Shown: positions 45,107 through 53,210, counted from the first letter of the stretch. The stretch is DNA of 64,000 bases from Pseudorhodobacter antarcticus (GCF_900110135.1 NZ_FOCO01000008.1:62001-126000); one strand, 5' to 3'. Translations and numbers: made by a program. Notes: generated by a model from the letters alone, not told the origin.

Positions 45107-46021
45107 ATGACCAAACCAAAGATCGGCTTTATCGGCCTTGGCTTTATGGGGGTCGGCATGGCCGCGAACCTTGTGGCCAAAGGATACCCCCTGATGGTGC
45201 GCGGCAACCGCAACCGCGCCCCCATTGACCGCCTGCTGGCCCTGGGCGCGGTGGAGGCTTCATCCCCCCGCGCCATGGCCGAGGCGTGCGACATCATCCA
45301 TTTGTGCCTGCCCGACAGCCCGGCGGTGGAGGCTGTTCTGCGCGGCCCTGACGGCATCATGGCCAGTGGCAAGGCGGGCTTGATCGTGATCGACGCCACC
45401 ACCGCCGACCCAAATTCCACCGTGGCATTGGCGGCGGAAATGGGGGCGTTGGGTATGGTGCTGGTCGATGCCCCCCTTGGCCGCACGCCAGCCGAGGCTG
45501 AGGCAGGCACGCTGGACGCCATGGTTGGCTGCGATGATGCGGTGTTAGCGCAAATCCACCCCGTCATTTCCACATGGGCGGGCAATATCAACCACATGGG
45601 GCCAGTGGGGTCTGCGCACCGCATGAAACTGGTGATGAACTTTATCGGCATGGGCTATGCAGCGCTGTATTCCGAGGCGTTGGTGATGGCGGTGAAATCT
45701 GGCCTGTCGCCACAAGATGTGCAGCGGGTGATAGGCTCCTCGCGACTGACCAATGGGATGTTCGACAGCTTTATGAAATATGCCGTGGGTCGCGATGTGA
45801 ATGCGCATAAATTCACCATCCAAAACGCGGCCAAAGACACCCGTTATATCGCCGGCATGGCAATGGCTGCGGGTATGGCGAACCCGATGGGGGCCGCCAT
45901 ACGCAACGCATTTGCGCAGGCAGAGGCGGCGGGCAAGGGTGGCGATTATGTACCGTCGCTGTCTGATCACGTCGCCGCGTTGAATGGGTTGGACTTGGCT
46001 GCGGCGGTGAAAAAGGGCTAG
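45107..46021 (+). CDS. Beta-hydroxyacid dehydrogenase (3-hydroxyisobutyrate dehydrogenase superfamily)
   Basis: A 304-residue NAD(P)-dependent enzyme. The Rossmann loop is IGFIGLGFMGVGMAANL and the catalytic Lys stands in GSAHRMKLVMNFIGMG. The substrate loop reads DAPLGRTPAEAEAGTL rather than the usual DAPVSGG, marking a distinct subgroup from tartronate semialdehyde reductase. Together with the neighbouring DenD-like enzyme it suggests oxidation of short sugar acids. AAAGAGGG precedes the start. It is the last gene of the plus-strand operon and is followed by a hairpin and gene-end element. Confidence 0.88.
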   Translation: MTKPKIGFIGLGFMGVGMAANLVAKGYPLMVRGNRNRAPIDRLLALGAVEASSPRAMAEACDIIHLCLPDSPAVEAVLRGPDGIMASGKAGLIVIDATTADPNSTVALAAEMGALGMVLVDAPLGRTPAEAEAGTLDAMVGCDDAVLAQIHPVISTWAGNINHMGPVGSAHRMKLVMNFIGMGYAALYSEALVMAVKSGLSPQDVQRVIGSSRLTNGMFDSFMKYAVGRDVNAHKFTIQNAAKDTRYIAGMAMAAGMANPMGAAIRNAFAQAEAAGKGGDYVPSLSDHVAALNGLDLAAAVKKG

Positions 46022-46043
46022 GGTTTGCCGTGTGGCCAGCATG

Positions 46044-46062
46044 CCTGCGGCGCAGGTATTTT
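46044..46062 (+). terminator. Hairpin with short T tract after the TRAP operon
   Basis: CCTGC-GGC-GCAGG followed by TATTTT, 22 bases after the stop of the beta-hydroxyacid dehydrogenase gene. The stem is only 5 bp, so termination may be weak. It runs into the gene-end element at 46054-46074 and meets the 3' end of azlD. Confidence 0.5.
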
Positions 46063-46074
46063 AGCCAAGATGAA
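46054..46074 (+). repeat. Gene-end element, copy B
   Basis: AGGTATTT, TAG, CCAAGATGAA on the plus strand, 18 of 21 positions shared with the other two close copies. On the opposite strand it encodes the last residues of AzlD (FHLG and stop). Confidence 0.6.
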
Positions 46075-46399
46075 ATTGCGAGGTCAGGTATTGCAGGCCC
46101 CACAGCGTGCCCATGCCCACCACAATCGCCCAGACCACGCCCAGCCGCCAGCCAGCCCACATGGCGGCGGCAGCGGCGATCATGCGCAAAGGGTCCAGCT
46201 GGCCGCCGTTGGCAGCGGGCCAAAGGATCATCGGGGTAACAAGCGCGGGCAGCACCGCCACGCCGACATAGCGCAGATGCACCAGCAGCCAATCGGGCAA
46301 TTGCCGCCCGCCTAGCAGGCCAAGGAAGGAAAAGCGGATCAGATAGGTGCCAACGCCCAGCACCGCCGTTACAAACCAAAAGGTGCTGTCGGGGATCAT
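46061..46399 (-). CDS. azlD: AzlD-family branched-chain amino acid exporter small subunit
   Basis: A 112-residue membrane protein with about four segments, forming an exporter with AzlC. The start MIPDSTFWFVTAVLGVGTYLIRFSFLGLLGG and RYVGVAVLPALVTPMILW are characteristic. Its ATG overlaps the azlC stop (ATGA). Its last codons fall inside the repeated gene-end element. The natural substrate in this setting is uncertain. Confidence 0.9.
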   Translation of the reverse strand: MIPDSTFWFVTAVLGVGTYLIRFSFLGLLGGRQLPDWLLVHLRYVGVAVLPALVTPMILWPAANGGQLDPLRMIAAAAAMWAGWRLGVVWAIVVGMGTLWGLQYLTSQFHLG

Positions 46400-47118
46400 A
46401 GCTCTGCCCCCCTTGCTTTGCGCCGCTGCCAAAACTCTACCTGCGCGCCTGCGATCATCGCCAGCACGGCCGCGATGATCAGGCCAAAATTCCATGGCAC
46501 CCAGGCAAACGCCACCGCCGCCAGCACCGATACCCCCGCCGTCACGACATGGGGCAGAGTGCGCAGCATGGGGGCGACCAGCGCGATAAAGCAAATCGGC
46601 ACCGCAAAATCGGGCGACAGAGACGTGGGAATCGCTTGGCCCAACAGCGCACCCAAAAAGGTGCAAATGTACCAAGGGATGCACACCACCACGATGCAAC
46701 CAAAATAATAGGCGATCTTTTGGTCCAGCGGCATCTCTGGCTCCGCCTCAAACGTCTGCACGGATACGGCGAATGTTTGATCGACCATCACATAGGCCAT
46801 CAACGCCCGCAGCCGCAAAGGCGCCGCACCGATATGCGGCACCAGTGCCGCCGAATACATCGCCATGCGCATGTTCACCGCGAGGGACGCCAGTAACACC
46901 ACGAACACCGGTGCGCCTTCTTGCAACAGCGACAGTGCCGTGAACTGCGCCGACCCCGCAATCACAATCGCCGACATCGCTACGACTTGCAAAATATCCA
47001 ACCCCGCATCGCGCGCCACCACGCCAAACAGCGTAGAAAACGGGATCACTACCACAATAAACGGGCTGCAATCCTTCAACCCCCGCCAAAAGGCCGCTTT
47101 GGTTTCGACACTTGCCAT
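46396..47118 (-). CDS. azlC: AzlC-family transporter large subunit
   Basis: A 240-residue inner-membrane protein exporting branched-chain amino acids in characterised cases (AzlCD, YgaZH). Family runs: FWRGLKDCSPFIVVVIPFSTLFGVVARDAGL, AGSAQFTALSLL and LAVNMRMAMYSAALVPHIG. The start at 47118 (MASVETKAAF) follows AGG at normal distance; a longer start at 47136 is possible. It is divergent from the IlvD/Edd dehydratase with the GntR-type palindrome between, so export may be co-regulated with sugar-acid catabolism. Confidence 0.9.
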   Translation of the reverse strand: MASVETKAAFWRGLKDCSPFIVVVIPFSTLFGVVARDAGLDILQVVAMSAIVIAGSAQFTALSLLQEGAPVFVVLLASLAVNMRMAMYSAALVPHIGAAPLRLRALMAYVMVDQTFAVSVQTFEAEPEMPLDQKIAYYFGCIVVVCIPWYICTFLGALLGQAIPTSLSPDFAVPICFIALVAPMLRTLPHVVTAGVSVLAAVAFAWVPWNFGLIIAAVLAMIAGAQVEFWQRRKARGAEL

Positions 47119-47153
47119 TTTGCCTGCAACTTTCATCAATAGCGGTTGCGATA

Positions 47154-47163
47154 TGGTATACCA
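47154..47163. promoter_or_regulatory. Probable GntR/FCD operator, site 2
   Basis: TGGTATACCA, with flanks ATA and AAA, midway between azlC and the dehydratase gene. It matches the 10-bp core of sites 1 and 3; one outer base pair of the 14-bp palindrome differs. Confidence 0.7.
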
Positions 47164-47209
47164 AAATGCAGTATAGCCGCAAATGCACCCGTAGCAGAAA
47201 GCACATACC

Positions 47210-48991
47210 ATGTCCGATACCCGCGCGCGCAAGAAATACCGCTCTCAGGAATGGTTCGACAATCCCAATAATCCGGGCATGACCGCGCTGTATCTGGAAC
47301 GCTATTTGAACCAAGAATACACGCGCGAGGAATTGCAGGGCAACCGCCCCGTGATTGGCATCGCGCAAACCGGGTCGGACCTGACGCCGTGCAACAAAAT
47401 CCATGTGTTTTTGATGGACCGCATCAAGGCAGGCATCCGCGATGCGGGCGGCGTGCCGATGGAATTTCCTGTGCATCCCATCCAGGAAACCGGCAAACGC
47501 CCCACGGCTGCATTGGACCGCAATTTGGCGTATTTGTCGCTGGTGGAGGTGCTGCACGGCTATCCGCTGGACGGGGTTGTGCTGACCACGGGCTGCGACA
47601 AAACCACGCCCGCGATGCTGATGGGGGCAGCCACCGTGGACCTGCCCGCGATTGCGCTGAACGGCGGCCCGATGCTGGACGGTTGGTGGAACGGCGAACG
47701 TACGGGGTCCGGCACCATCGTTTGGGAAAGCCGCCGTTTGCTGGCCGATGGCAAGATTGATTTGGAAGAATTCATGTCGCGGGTCTGCTCTTCCGCCCCC
47801 TCCCTTGGCCATTGCAACACCATGGGCACCGCCAGCACGATGAACGCGATGGCCGAGGCGCTGGGCATGTCGCTGCCCGGCAACTCTGCGATTCCGGCCC
47901 CGTTCCGCGAACGTATGGCCATGGCCTATGCCACCGGAAAACGGATCGTTGAAATGGTGGAGGAGGATTTGAAACCCTCTGACATCCTGACCCGCAAAGC
48001 GTTTGAAAACGCAATCGTGGTCAACTCTGCGATCGGCGGCTCCACCAACGCACCGCCGCATTTGCAAGCGATTGCTCGGCACGCAGGCGTGGAATTGCAC
48101 GTGACTGATTGGCAGAAAATCGGGTTTGACGTGCCGCTTCTCGCCAACATCCAACCCGCTGGCAAATACCTAAGCGAGAGTTTTTACCGCGCAGGCGGCG
48201 TTCCCGCCATCATGGGCGAACTTTACGCAGCAGGCCGTTTGCACGGCGATGCGATGACTGCCGCTGGCAAACCCGTGTCGGAAACCATCGGCCATTGGCG
48301 CAGCCGCGATACGGAAGTCATCCTGCCCTACGATGCCCCCATGCGCAAAAACGCTGGCTTTCTGGTGCTGTCCGGCAACCTGTTTGACAGTGCCTTGATG
48401 AAAACCAGCGTGATCAGTGCCGATTTCCGCAGCCGTTTCCTGTCGCAACCCGGCGCGGAAAACATCCATGAAGCCCGCGCCATCGTGTTTGAAGGCCCCG
48501 AGGATTACCACGACCGCATCAACGACCCCGCTTTGGGAATCGATGAACACTGCATCCTGTTCATCCGCAATGTTGGCTGCGTCGGCTATCCCGGCTCCGC
48601 CGAGGTAGTCAACATGCAGCCGCCAGATGCGATGATCAAAGCGGGCATCAACCACATGCCCACCGTGGGCGATGGTCGCCAATCGGGCACCTCCGAAAGC
48701 CCCTCCATCCTCAACGCCTCCCCCGAGGCCGTGGTGGGCGGCGGCCTTGCCCTGTTGAAAACGGGCGACCGCGTGCGGCTCGATCTGAACGCCAGCACTC
48801 TGAACGCTTTGGTCGATGACGCCGAATGGACCCAACGCCGCGCCGCTTGGGTCCCGCCAGAACTGCATCACCAAACACCGTGGCAAGAGATTTACCGCCA
48901 ACATGTCGGCCAGCTTTCCGACGGCGGCTGTCTGGAACTCGCCACAACCTATCACCGCGTGGTCAAGGATTTGCCGCGCGACAACCACTAG
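47210..48991 (+). CDS. IlvD/Edd-family sugar-acid dehydratase (xylonate/arabinonate dehydratase type)
   Basis: A 593-residue iron-sulfur dehydratase converting an aldonic acid to its 2-keto-3-deoxy form. Cluster-binding cysteines stand in DLTPCNKIH, TTGCDKTTPAMLMGAATVDLPAIALNGGPMLDG and SLGHCNTMGTASTMNAMAE. The runs ERTGSGTIVWE and PRFRER-like APFRERMAMAYATGKRIVEM set it with D-xylonate/L-arabinonate/gluconate dehydratases rather than the amino-acid enzyme IlvD. Length agrees with Caulobacter XylD. It is followed by an SDR and the convergent KDG kinase, and preceded by a GntR operator. Confidence 0.9.
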   Translation: MSDTRARKKYRSQEWFDNPNNPGMTALYLERYLNQEYTREELQGNRPVIGIAQTGSDLTPCNKIHVFLMDRIKAGIRDAGGVPMEFPVHPIQETGKRPTAALDRNLAYLSLVEVLHGYPLDGVVLTTGCDKTTPAMLMGAATVDLPAIALNGGPMLDGWWNGERTGSGTIVWESRRLLADGKIDLEEFMSRVCSSAPSLGHCNTMGTASTMNAMAEALGMSLPGNSAIPAPFRERMAMAYATGKRIVEMVEEDLKPSDILTRKAFENAIVVNSAIGGSTNAPPHLQAIARHAGVELHVTDWQKIGFDVPLLANIQPAGKYLSESFYRAGGVPAIMGELYAAGRLHGDAMTAAGKPVSETIGHWRSRDTEVILPYDAPMRKNAGFLVLSGNLFDSALMKTSVISADFRSRFLSQPGAENIHEARAIVFEGPEDYHDRINDPALGIDEHCILFIRNVGCVGYPGSAEVVNMQPPDAMIKAGINHMPTVGDGRQSGTSESPSILNASPEAVVGGGLALLKTGDRVRLDLNASTLNALVDDAEWTQRRAAWVPPELHHQTPWQEIYRQHVGQLSDGGCLELATTYHRVVKDLPRDNH

Positions 48992-49001
48992 GGGCCGATC
49001 T

Positions 49002-49736
49002 ATGCAATCCATCATCATCACGGGCGCAGGCTCCGGCATCGGCCGCGCCACGGCCACGGCTTTCCTTGACGCAGGCTGGCGCGTGGGCCTGCTGGGTCGC
49101 CGCGAGGCACCCTTGCAGGAAACCGCGAACGCCAACCCTAACGCTCTCATCCTGCCCGCCGATGTGACCAACCCAACCCAAGTCGACGCCGCCTTTGCCA
49201 CAGCCGCCACCCAATGGGGCCACATCGACGCGCTCTTTAACAACGCCGGCGCATCGCTCCCCTCCACCCTGATTGATGAGATTAATGTCGACGATTGGCT
49301 CCACCTCTCCAACGTCAACATCACGGGCATGTTCCTGTGCGCCCGCGCCGCCTTTCGCCACATGCGCACCCAAACCCCGATGGGCGGGCGCATCATCAAC
49401 AACGGGTCCATTTCCGCCCATGTCCCGCGCCCCGGCTCTGCGCCTTACACCATGTCAAAACACGCGGTCACGGGCCTCACCCGCACCCTGTCGCTGGATG
49501 GTCGCCCCTTTAACATCGCCTGCGGTCAAATTGACATCGGCAACGCGCTAACCGATATGGCCGTGGCGATGACCAAAGGGGTCCCCCAAGCGAACGGCAC
49601 CAACGCGGTGGAACCCGTGATGGACGTGAAACACATCGCCACGTCCATCCTGCACATGGCCGGCCTGCCACTCGATACCAACGTGCAGTTTATGACCGTG
49701 ATGGCCAGCGCCATGCCCTTCATCGGGCGCGGCTAA
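49002..49736 (+). CDS. Short-chain dehydrogenase/reductase
   Basis: A 244-residue classical SDR. NAD(P) loop IIITGAGSGIGRATA, NNAGA at about 84, catalytic Ser in NNGSISAHVP and Tyr/Lys in PYTMSKHAVTGL. The C-terminus LPLDTNVQFMTVMASAMPFIGRG is distinctive. The start at 49002 follows AGGGG; upstream open frame overlaps the dehydratase gene. It lies 10 bases after the dehydratase and probably oxidises the sugar or reduces a keto-acid in the same pathway. The exact substrate is unknown. Confidence 0.9.
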   Translation: MQSIIITGAGSGIGRATATAFLDAGWRVGLLGRREAPLQETANANPNALILPADVTNPTQVDAAFATAATQWGHIDALFNNAGASLPSTLIDEINVDDWLHLSNVNITGMFLCARAAFRHMRTQTPMGGRIINNGSISAHVPRPGSAPYTMSKHAVTGLTRTLSLDGRPFNIACGQIDIGNALTDMAVAMTKGVPQANGTNAVEPVMDVKHIATSILHMAGLPLDTNVQFMTVMASAMPFIGRG

Positions 49737-49737
49737 A

Positions 49738-49758
49738 TCATCTCTTTCTAAATATCCT
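49738..49758 (-). repeat. Diverged gene-end element, copy D
   Basis: On the minus strand AGGATATTT, AGAA, AGAGATGA, 29-49 bases after the KDG kinase stop. It resembles the three closer copies in its AGG(A)TATTT head and AGATGA tail only. Confidence 0.4.
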
Positions 49759-49767
49759 CAGGGGGTT

Positions 49768-49788
49768 AAGGGGGCAGAATGCCCCCTT
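49768..49788. terminator. Hairpin between convergent SDR and KDG kinase genes
   Basis: AAGGGGGCA-GAA-TGCCCCCTT, a perfect 9-bp stem with a 3-base loop that overlaps the KDG kinase stop codon by 2 bases. It can terminate in both directions. Confidence 0.7.
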
Positions 49789-50698
49789 ACTCAAAAACCT
49801 CACACAGCGCCCCGCGCTGCCCAATCACCCGCGCCGCCAACTGCGCGCCCGCCCGCACTGACGCCGCCGCATCGCCGCCCACCAACCACGCGCTCAAAAA
49901 ACCCGCGTTAAAACTGTCGCCCGCCGCCGTGCTGTCCACCACGGCAACCCCAACCTCCGGCGCGTGCAACCCAACGACCCCATCCTCCAGCGTCATCATC
50001 TCCCCGCCGCCATTCTTCACCACAACCAACCCGGCTCCAGCCTTGGCATAGCGTGCCGCCGTCGCCGCCACATCCACATCACCAAAAAACGCTGCCTCAT
50101 CCTCATGCGATGGCAACACGATGTCCGACAGCGCCGCCGCCTGCATCACCACATCACACATCGTCGCCGTGTCATCCCACAGCCGGGGCCGCAAGTTCGG
50201 GTCAAACACCACTACGGCCCCTGCCGCACGCGCCACGCGCAACGCCGCAAACAGCACGTCCCGCCCATCCCCTTCCAAGATCGCCAAGGTGATCCCCGAC
50301 AAATACACCACCCCCGCGCCGTCCAACCCCCGCGCCAACCGCCCCGCATCTGCCAGCAACCGCGCCGCCGACTGCCCGCGCCAATAGGCAAAGCTGCGCT
50401 CACCGTCCCGCAATTCGATCATATAAAGCCCCACGGTCCGCCCCGGCAGCCGCGCGATATGGCCCACGCCAATCCCCGCCGCACCCAAAAACCCGACCAT
50501 CCGATCCGACACCCCATCCTGCCCCAGCGCCGTGAAATACTCCACCGACCAGCCCTCGGGCAAAACCCGGCGCGCATACCACGCGGTGTTCAGCGTATCC
50601 CCCGCAAACCCCATCTGGTACGCGCCGCCCGCCAATGGTGCCATCTCCACCATCGCTTCACCAATCGCCACCATCCGCTGCATCTTTGGCCGCATCAT
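49787..50698 (-). CDS. kdgK: 2-keto-3-deoxygluconate kinase (PfkB family)
   Basis: A 303-residue ribokinase-fold enzyme that phosphorylates 2-keto-3-deoxygluconate to KDPG for the Entner-Doudoroff aldolase. Family runs: MVAIGEAMVEMAPL, MGFAGDTLNTAWYARRV, VFDPNLRPRLW, VVKNGGGEMM and the catalytic DSTAAGDSFNAGFLSAWL with the base Asp. The start at 50698 overlaps the stop of the DUF2478-like gene (ATGATG). It would use the products of the two sugar-acid dehydratases; KDPG aldolase is not in the window. Confidence 0.92.
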   Translation of the reverse strand: MMRPKMQRMVAIGEAMVEMAPLAGGAYQMGFAGDTLNTAWYARRVLPEGWSVEYFTALGQDGVSDRMVGFLGAAGIGVGHIARLPGRTVGLYMIELRDGERSFAYWRGQSAARLLADAGRLARGLDGAGVVYLSGITLAILEGDGRDVLFAALRVARAAGAVVVFDPNLRPRLWDDTATMCDVVMQAAALSDIVLPSHEDEAAFFGDVDVAATAARYAKAGAGLVVVKNGGGEMMTLEDGVVGLHAPEVGVAVVDSTAAGDSFNAGFLSAWLVGGDAAASVRAGAQLAARVIGQRGALCEVFE

Positions 50699-51183
50699 CG
50701 CCCCATCTCCTCCCGACAAAATCCCAAAACGTCCGCGTCAACCGGGGCCAACGCTCGGCCCATCCCATCCGCAAATTCCTCAAACGCCGCCAAATACCCG
50801 TCCCCCACGGACAACAGCACGGGCACCCCCGCGCCCAACGCCGCCCCAATCAAAGGTCGAAACCCGCGCCCCGCCGCCTCTTGCTTGCCAAACTTGTTCA
50901 CAATCACCACATCTGCCCCTGCGGTCAGCTGCGCTTCAACCAATCCCACCGCGCGCTCCAACCCCGCCGCATCCAACCGGCACCCGCGCGACAACGTCCC
51001 CAGCGACTGGCTAATCCGCACCAAATCCCCGCCCAAAACCTGCAAATCCATCGCCCCGCGCGCGCCTGTATTCACCTGCACCACACCCGCCACGCGCACG
51101 CCCTCAGCCTGCAACGCCGCCGCCACGCAACCCAATAAATCATTCGCCTGCCCCTCGGCAAACCCGGTGATATAGCCCAGCAT
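50695..51183 (-). CDS. DUF2478-like protein
   Basis: A 162-residue protein of the DUF2478 type, often found near molybdenum genes. It opens MLGYITGFAEGQANDLLGCVAAALQAEGVRVAGVVQ, a strand-helix-strand that looks like a degenerate P-loop, and continues ADVVIVNKFGKQEAAGRGFRPLIGAALGAGVPVLLSVG, similar to nucleotide-binding THEP1/MobB-like proteins. The function is unknown. It lies between the KDG kinase gene, with which it overlaps, and the divergent mobA cluster. Confidence 0.78.
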   Translation of the reverse strand: MLGYITGFAEGQANDLLGCVAAALQAEGVRVAGVVQVNTGARGAMDLQVLGGDLVRISQSLGTLSRGCRLDAAGLERAVGLVEAQLTAGADVVIVNKFGKQEAAGRGFRPLIGAALGAGVPVLLSVGDGYLAAFEEFADGMGRALAPVDADVLGFCREEMGR

Positions 51184-51233
51184 CGCGGCCCTCTTGCAAA
51201 CTCAACCACTGGCATACAAGATACCCAAACCTG

Positions 51234-51764
51234 ATGAAAGCACCCATCCCCCCTATGATCACCGCACGTTTCACAGTGACCAAAGATGAACTGGCCGAAG
51301 GGCTTGGCGTTTCCAGACACTTGCTTTTGACCCCCACCCAGCGCGGCATCATAAAAGGCTGGTCGATCTGGCGCGACTTTCTGTCAGGTATGGCCCCGTT
51401 GCTGCTATTCTGGGCAATCAGCATCATCGCCACGGGTCAAACCACCCTCGCCCCTTGGCTTATTGCGATCGGTGTCACAGCTACCTTTGCCAATATGCAA
51501 TATTACCGGGTTTTGGTGGCTTGGATGGCCGCCAATGCAACAAGCGCCCCTGTTGAGACCGAGTTGACAGCCTCCGAAAGCGGTGTTGCACTCCGCGCAC
51601 CTGCCGAGACACGTCATCTTGAATGGCCCGCGACCCAAGGCATCATCAAAGGTAAAACAGCGATCTTTCTCAACGTCAGTGGCGCGGTTTACCCCCTGCC
51701 TCTGCGCGCGCTGGAAAACCCCGATGCCACCTTCGCCCAACTCACCGCTTGGCGCGGTACATGA
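51234..51764 (+). CDS. Small two-segment membrane protein, YcxB-like
   Basis: A 176-residue protein with two adjacent membrane segments at about 50-90 (MAPLLLFWAISIIATG; LAPWLIAIGVTATFANMQYY) and a soluble C-terminal part (TELTASESGVALRAPAETRHLEWPATQGIIKGKTAIFLNV) like the YcxB domain, in which a beta-sandwich follows the hairpin. Its function is unknown. The mobA start overlaps its stop (ATGA). A second Met at codon 8 (51255) is an alternative start. Confidence 0.72.
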   Translation: MKAPIPPMITARFTVTKDELAEGLGVSRHLLLTPTQRGIIKGWSIWRDFLSGMAPLLLFWAISIIATGQTTLAPWLIAIGVTATFANMQYYRVLVAWMAANATSAPVETELTASESGVALRAPAETRHLEWPATQGIIKGKTAIFLNVSGAVYPLPLRALENPDATFAQLTAWRGT

Positions 51765-52354
51765 CCCCCCAAATCTTCCCCGCAATCATCCTCGCAGGTG
51801 GCCGCGCAACCCGCATGGGCGGTGGTGACAAAGGGCTCTTGATGCTCAACGGCCAAACCCTGCTCGCCCATGTTATCGCGCGGCTGCACCCCCAATGCGC
51901 GCCCCTTGCGATCAACGCCAATGGCGATGCCGCGCGCTTCGCACAGTTCAACCTGCCCATCCTGCCCGACACCATCCCAGATCACGCAGGCCCGCTGGCA
52001 GGCATCCTCGCAGGCATGGATTGGGCGGCCAGCTTCGGCCACCCCGCCCTCATCACCGCCGCCGCCGACACGCCGTTTTTCCCGCAAAACCTCGCTGAAA
52101 TGCTGCACGCCAACGCAGGCCCCAGCGGTCTGTGCATCGCCGCCACGGCCGACGGCCTGCACCCCACGTTCGCTCTCTGGCCCACGCATTTGCGCGACGA
52201 TCTGCGCAGCGCCCTCACCCATGGCCAGCGCAAAGTCCGCGATTTCACCACCCGTCACAGCGCCACCACCGCCACGTTCGACGCCGCGTTTGACCCGTTC
52301 TTCAACATTAACACGCCCAACGACCTTATCACCGCGCAAAACCATGCAGTTTGA
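51761..52354 (+). CDS. mobA: Molybdenum cofactor guanylyltransferase
   Basis: Adds GMP to molybdopterin to make the guanine dinucleotide cofactor of DMSO-reductase-family enzymes; 197 residues, cytoplasmic. The nucleotide loop AIILAGGRATRMGGGDKGLLMLNG and the metal-site run AGPLAGILAGMDWA are typical, followed by ITAAADTPFFP and HPTFALWP. The ATG at 51761 lies in the ATGA overlap with the upstream gene; the TTG at 51749 is rejected. The next gene overlaps its end by 11 bases. Confidence 0.95.
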   Translation: MTPQIFPAIILAGGRATRMGGGDKGLLMLNGQTLLAHVIARLHPQCAPLAINANGDAARFAQFNLPILPDTIPDHAGPLAGILAGMDWAASFGHPALITAAADTPFFPQNLAEMLHANAGPSGLCIAATADGLHPTFALWPTHLRDDLRSALTHGQRKVRDFTTRHSATTATFDAAFDPFFNINTPNDLITAQNHAV

Positions 52355-53204
52355 CAACATCCTGATCGTCGATTGGTCCGGCGGCAATGACCGTGGCAAA
52401 TCCCCGAAAAAAGACGCAATCTGGTCCACCCTCATCGATGGCAGCACCCCCGTCAAACCCATCTACCACCGCAACCGCCAAGTGGTGGAAGCCTACCTCC
52501 ACGCCCTCTGCACAGAAATCCTCGCAAAAAACCAAACCCTCCTCGCAGGCTTCGATTTCCCCTTCGGCTACCCCGGCACGTTCGCCGCACAAATCACAGG
52601 CAGCGAAAATCCCTTGGCCTTGTGGGACCATTACGCCGCCCACCTCACCGACACACCAACTCAAAACAACCGCTTCGCCCTCGCCAACCAACTCAACCAA
52701 CTTTTCCCCGGCATTGGTCCATTCTGGTTCAACGCAACAAAACAAACCCTGCCGCACCTGCCGCACAAAGGCACCGCCCGCACCAACCATGGCCTGCCCG
52801 AAAAGCGCTTATCTGAAACCATGGCAAAAGGTGCTTTCACCTGCTGGCAACTCGGCGGGGCAGGGGCCGTCGGCTCCCAAGCCATAACGGGCATGGCCAG
52901 CCTCTCCCGCCTGCGCGCAGCTTTCCCCACCCAAATCGCGGTCTGGCCGTTCGCCCCCCTCACCAAACCGATCACGCTGGTCGAGGTGTGGCCCTCCCTT
53001 TACGCCCCAGAAATCCGCGCCGCCCAACACCTCGATGAAATCAAAGACGCCGCCCAAACCCGCATCACCGCCCAAATCATCGCCGCCGCGCAATCAGGCG
53101 GCACGCTGGCAACCCACCTCGCCGCCCCCCCCGCCATCGCGCAAAAAACCGAAGGCTGGATTCTGGGCCTGCCCTGCCCAATTCATCTTGGCAAAAATAC
53201 CTAG
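52344..53204 (+). CDS. MobA-linked protein with RNase H-like (DUF429-type) features
   Basis: A 286-residue protein of unknown function that follows mobA. It begins MQFDNILIVDWSGGNDRGKSPKKDAIW, where Asp stands on the first strand as in RNase H-fold nucleases, and continues LLAGFDFPFGYPGTFA, RTNHGLPEKRLSE, CWQLGGAGAVGSQAITGM and LVEVWPSLYAPE. Proteins like this are often labelled as molybdopterin-guanine dinucleotide synthesis proteins because of this gene order; I see no nucleotidyltransferase motif. Its last residues (IHLGKNT) are encoded by a gene-end element of the opposite strand. Confidence 0.78.
   Translation: MQFDNILIVDWSGGNDRGKSPKKDAIWSTLIDGSTPVKPIYHRNRQVVEAYLHALCTEILAKNQTLLAGFDFPFGYPGTFAAQITGSENPLALWDHYAAHLTDTPTQNNRFALANQLNQLFPGIGPFWFNATKQTLPHLPHKGTARTNHGLPEKRLSETMAKGAFTCWQLGGAGAVGSQAITGMASLSRLRAAFPTQIAVWPFAPLTKPITLVEVWPSLYAPEIRAAQHLDEIKDAAQTRITAQIIAAAQSGGTLATHLAAPPAIAQKTEGWILGLPCPIHLGKNT
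53182..53202 (-). repeat. Gene-end element, copy C
   Basis: On the minus strand AGGTATTT, TTG, CCAAGATGAA, 9-29 bases after the TusA-like stop. It overlaps the 3' end of the convergent MobA-linked gene. Confidence 0.6.
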
Positions 53205-53210
53205 AAATCC

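Noticed and set aside
46748-48154. Minus-strand open frame of 468 codons
   Set aside because: It runs antisense to the IlvD/Edd dehydratase and out of frame through azlC, both of which have strong family motifs.
47210-48991. Reading the dehydratase as ilvD of branched-chain amino acid synthesis
   Set aside because: Its motifs (GGPMLDGWWNGERTGSG) and its neighbours (SDR, KDG kinase, GntR site) fit sugar-acid dehydratases; it could still show some overlap in activity.
51870-52343. N-terminal extension of the MobA-linked protein
   Set aside because: It overlaps mobA in another frame and is not conserved-looking; the ATG at 52344 begins the recognisable domain.
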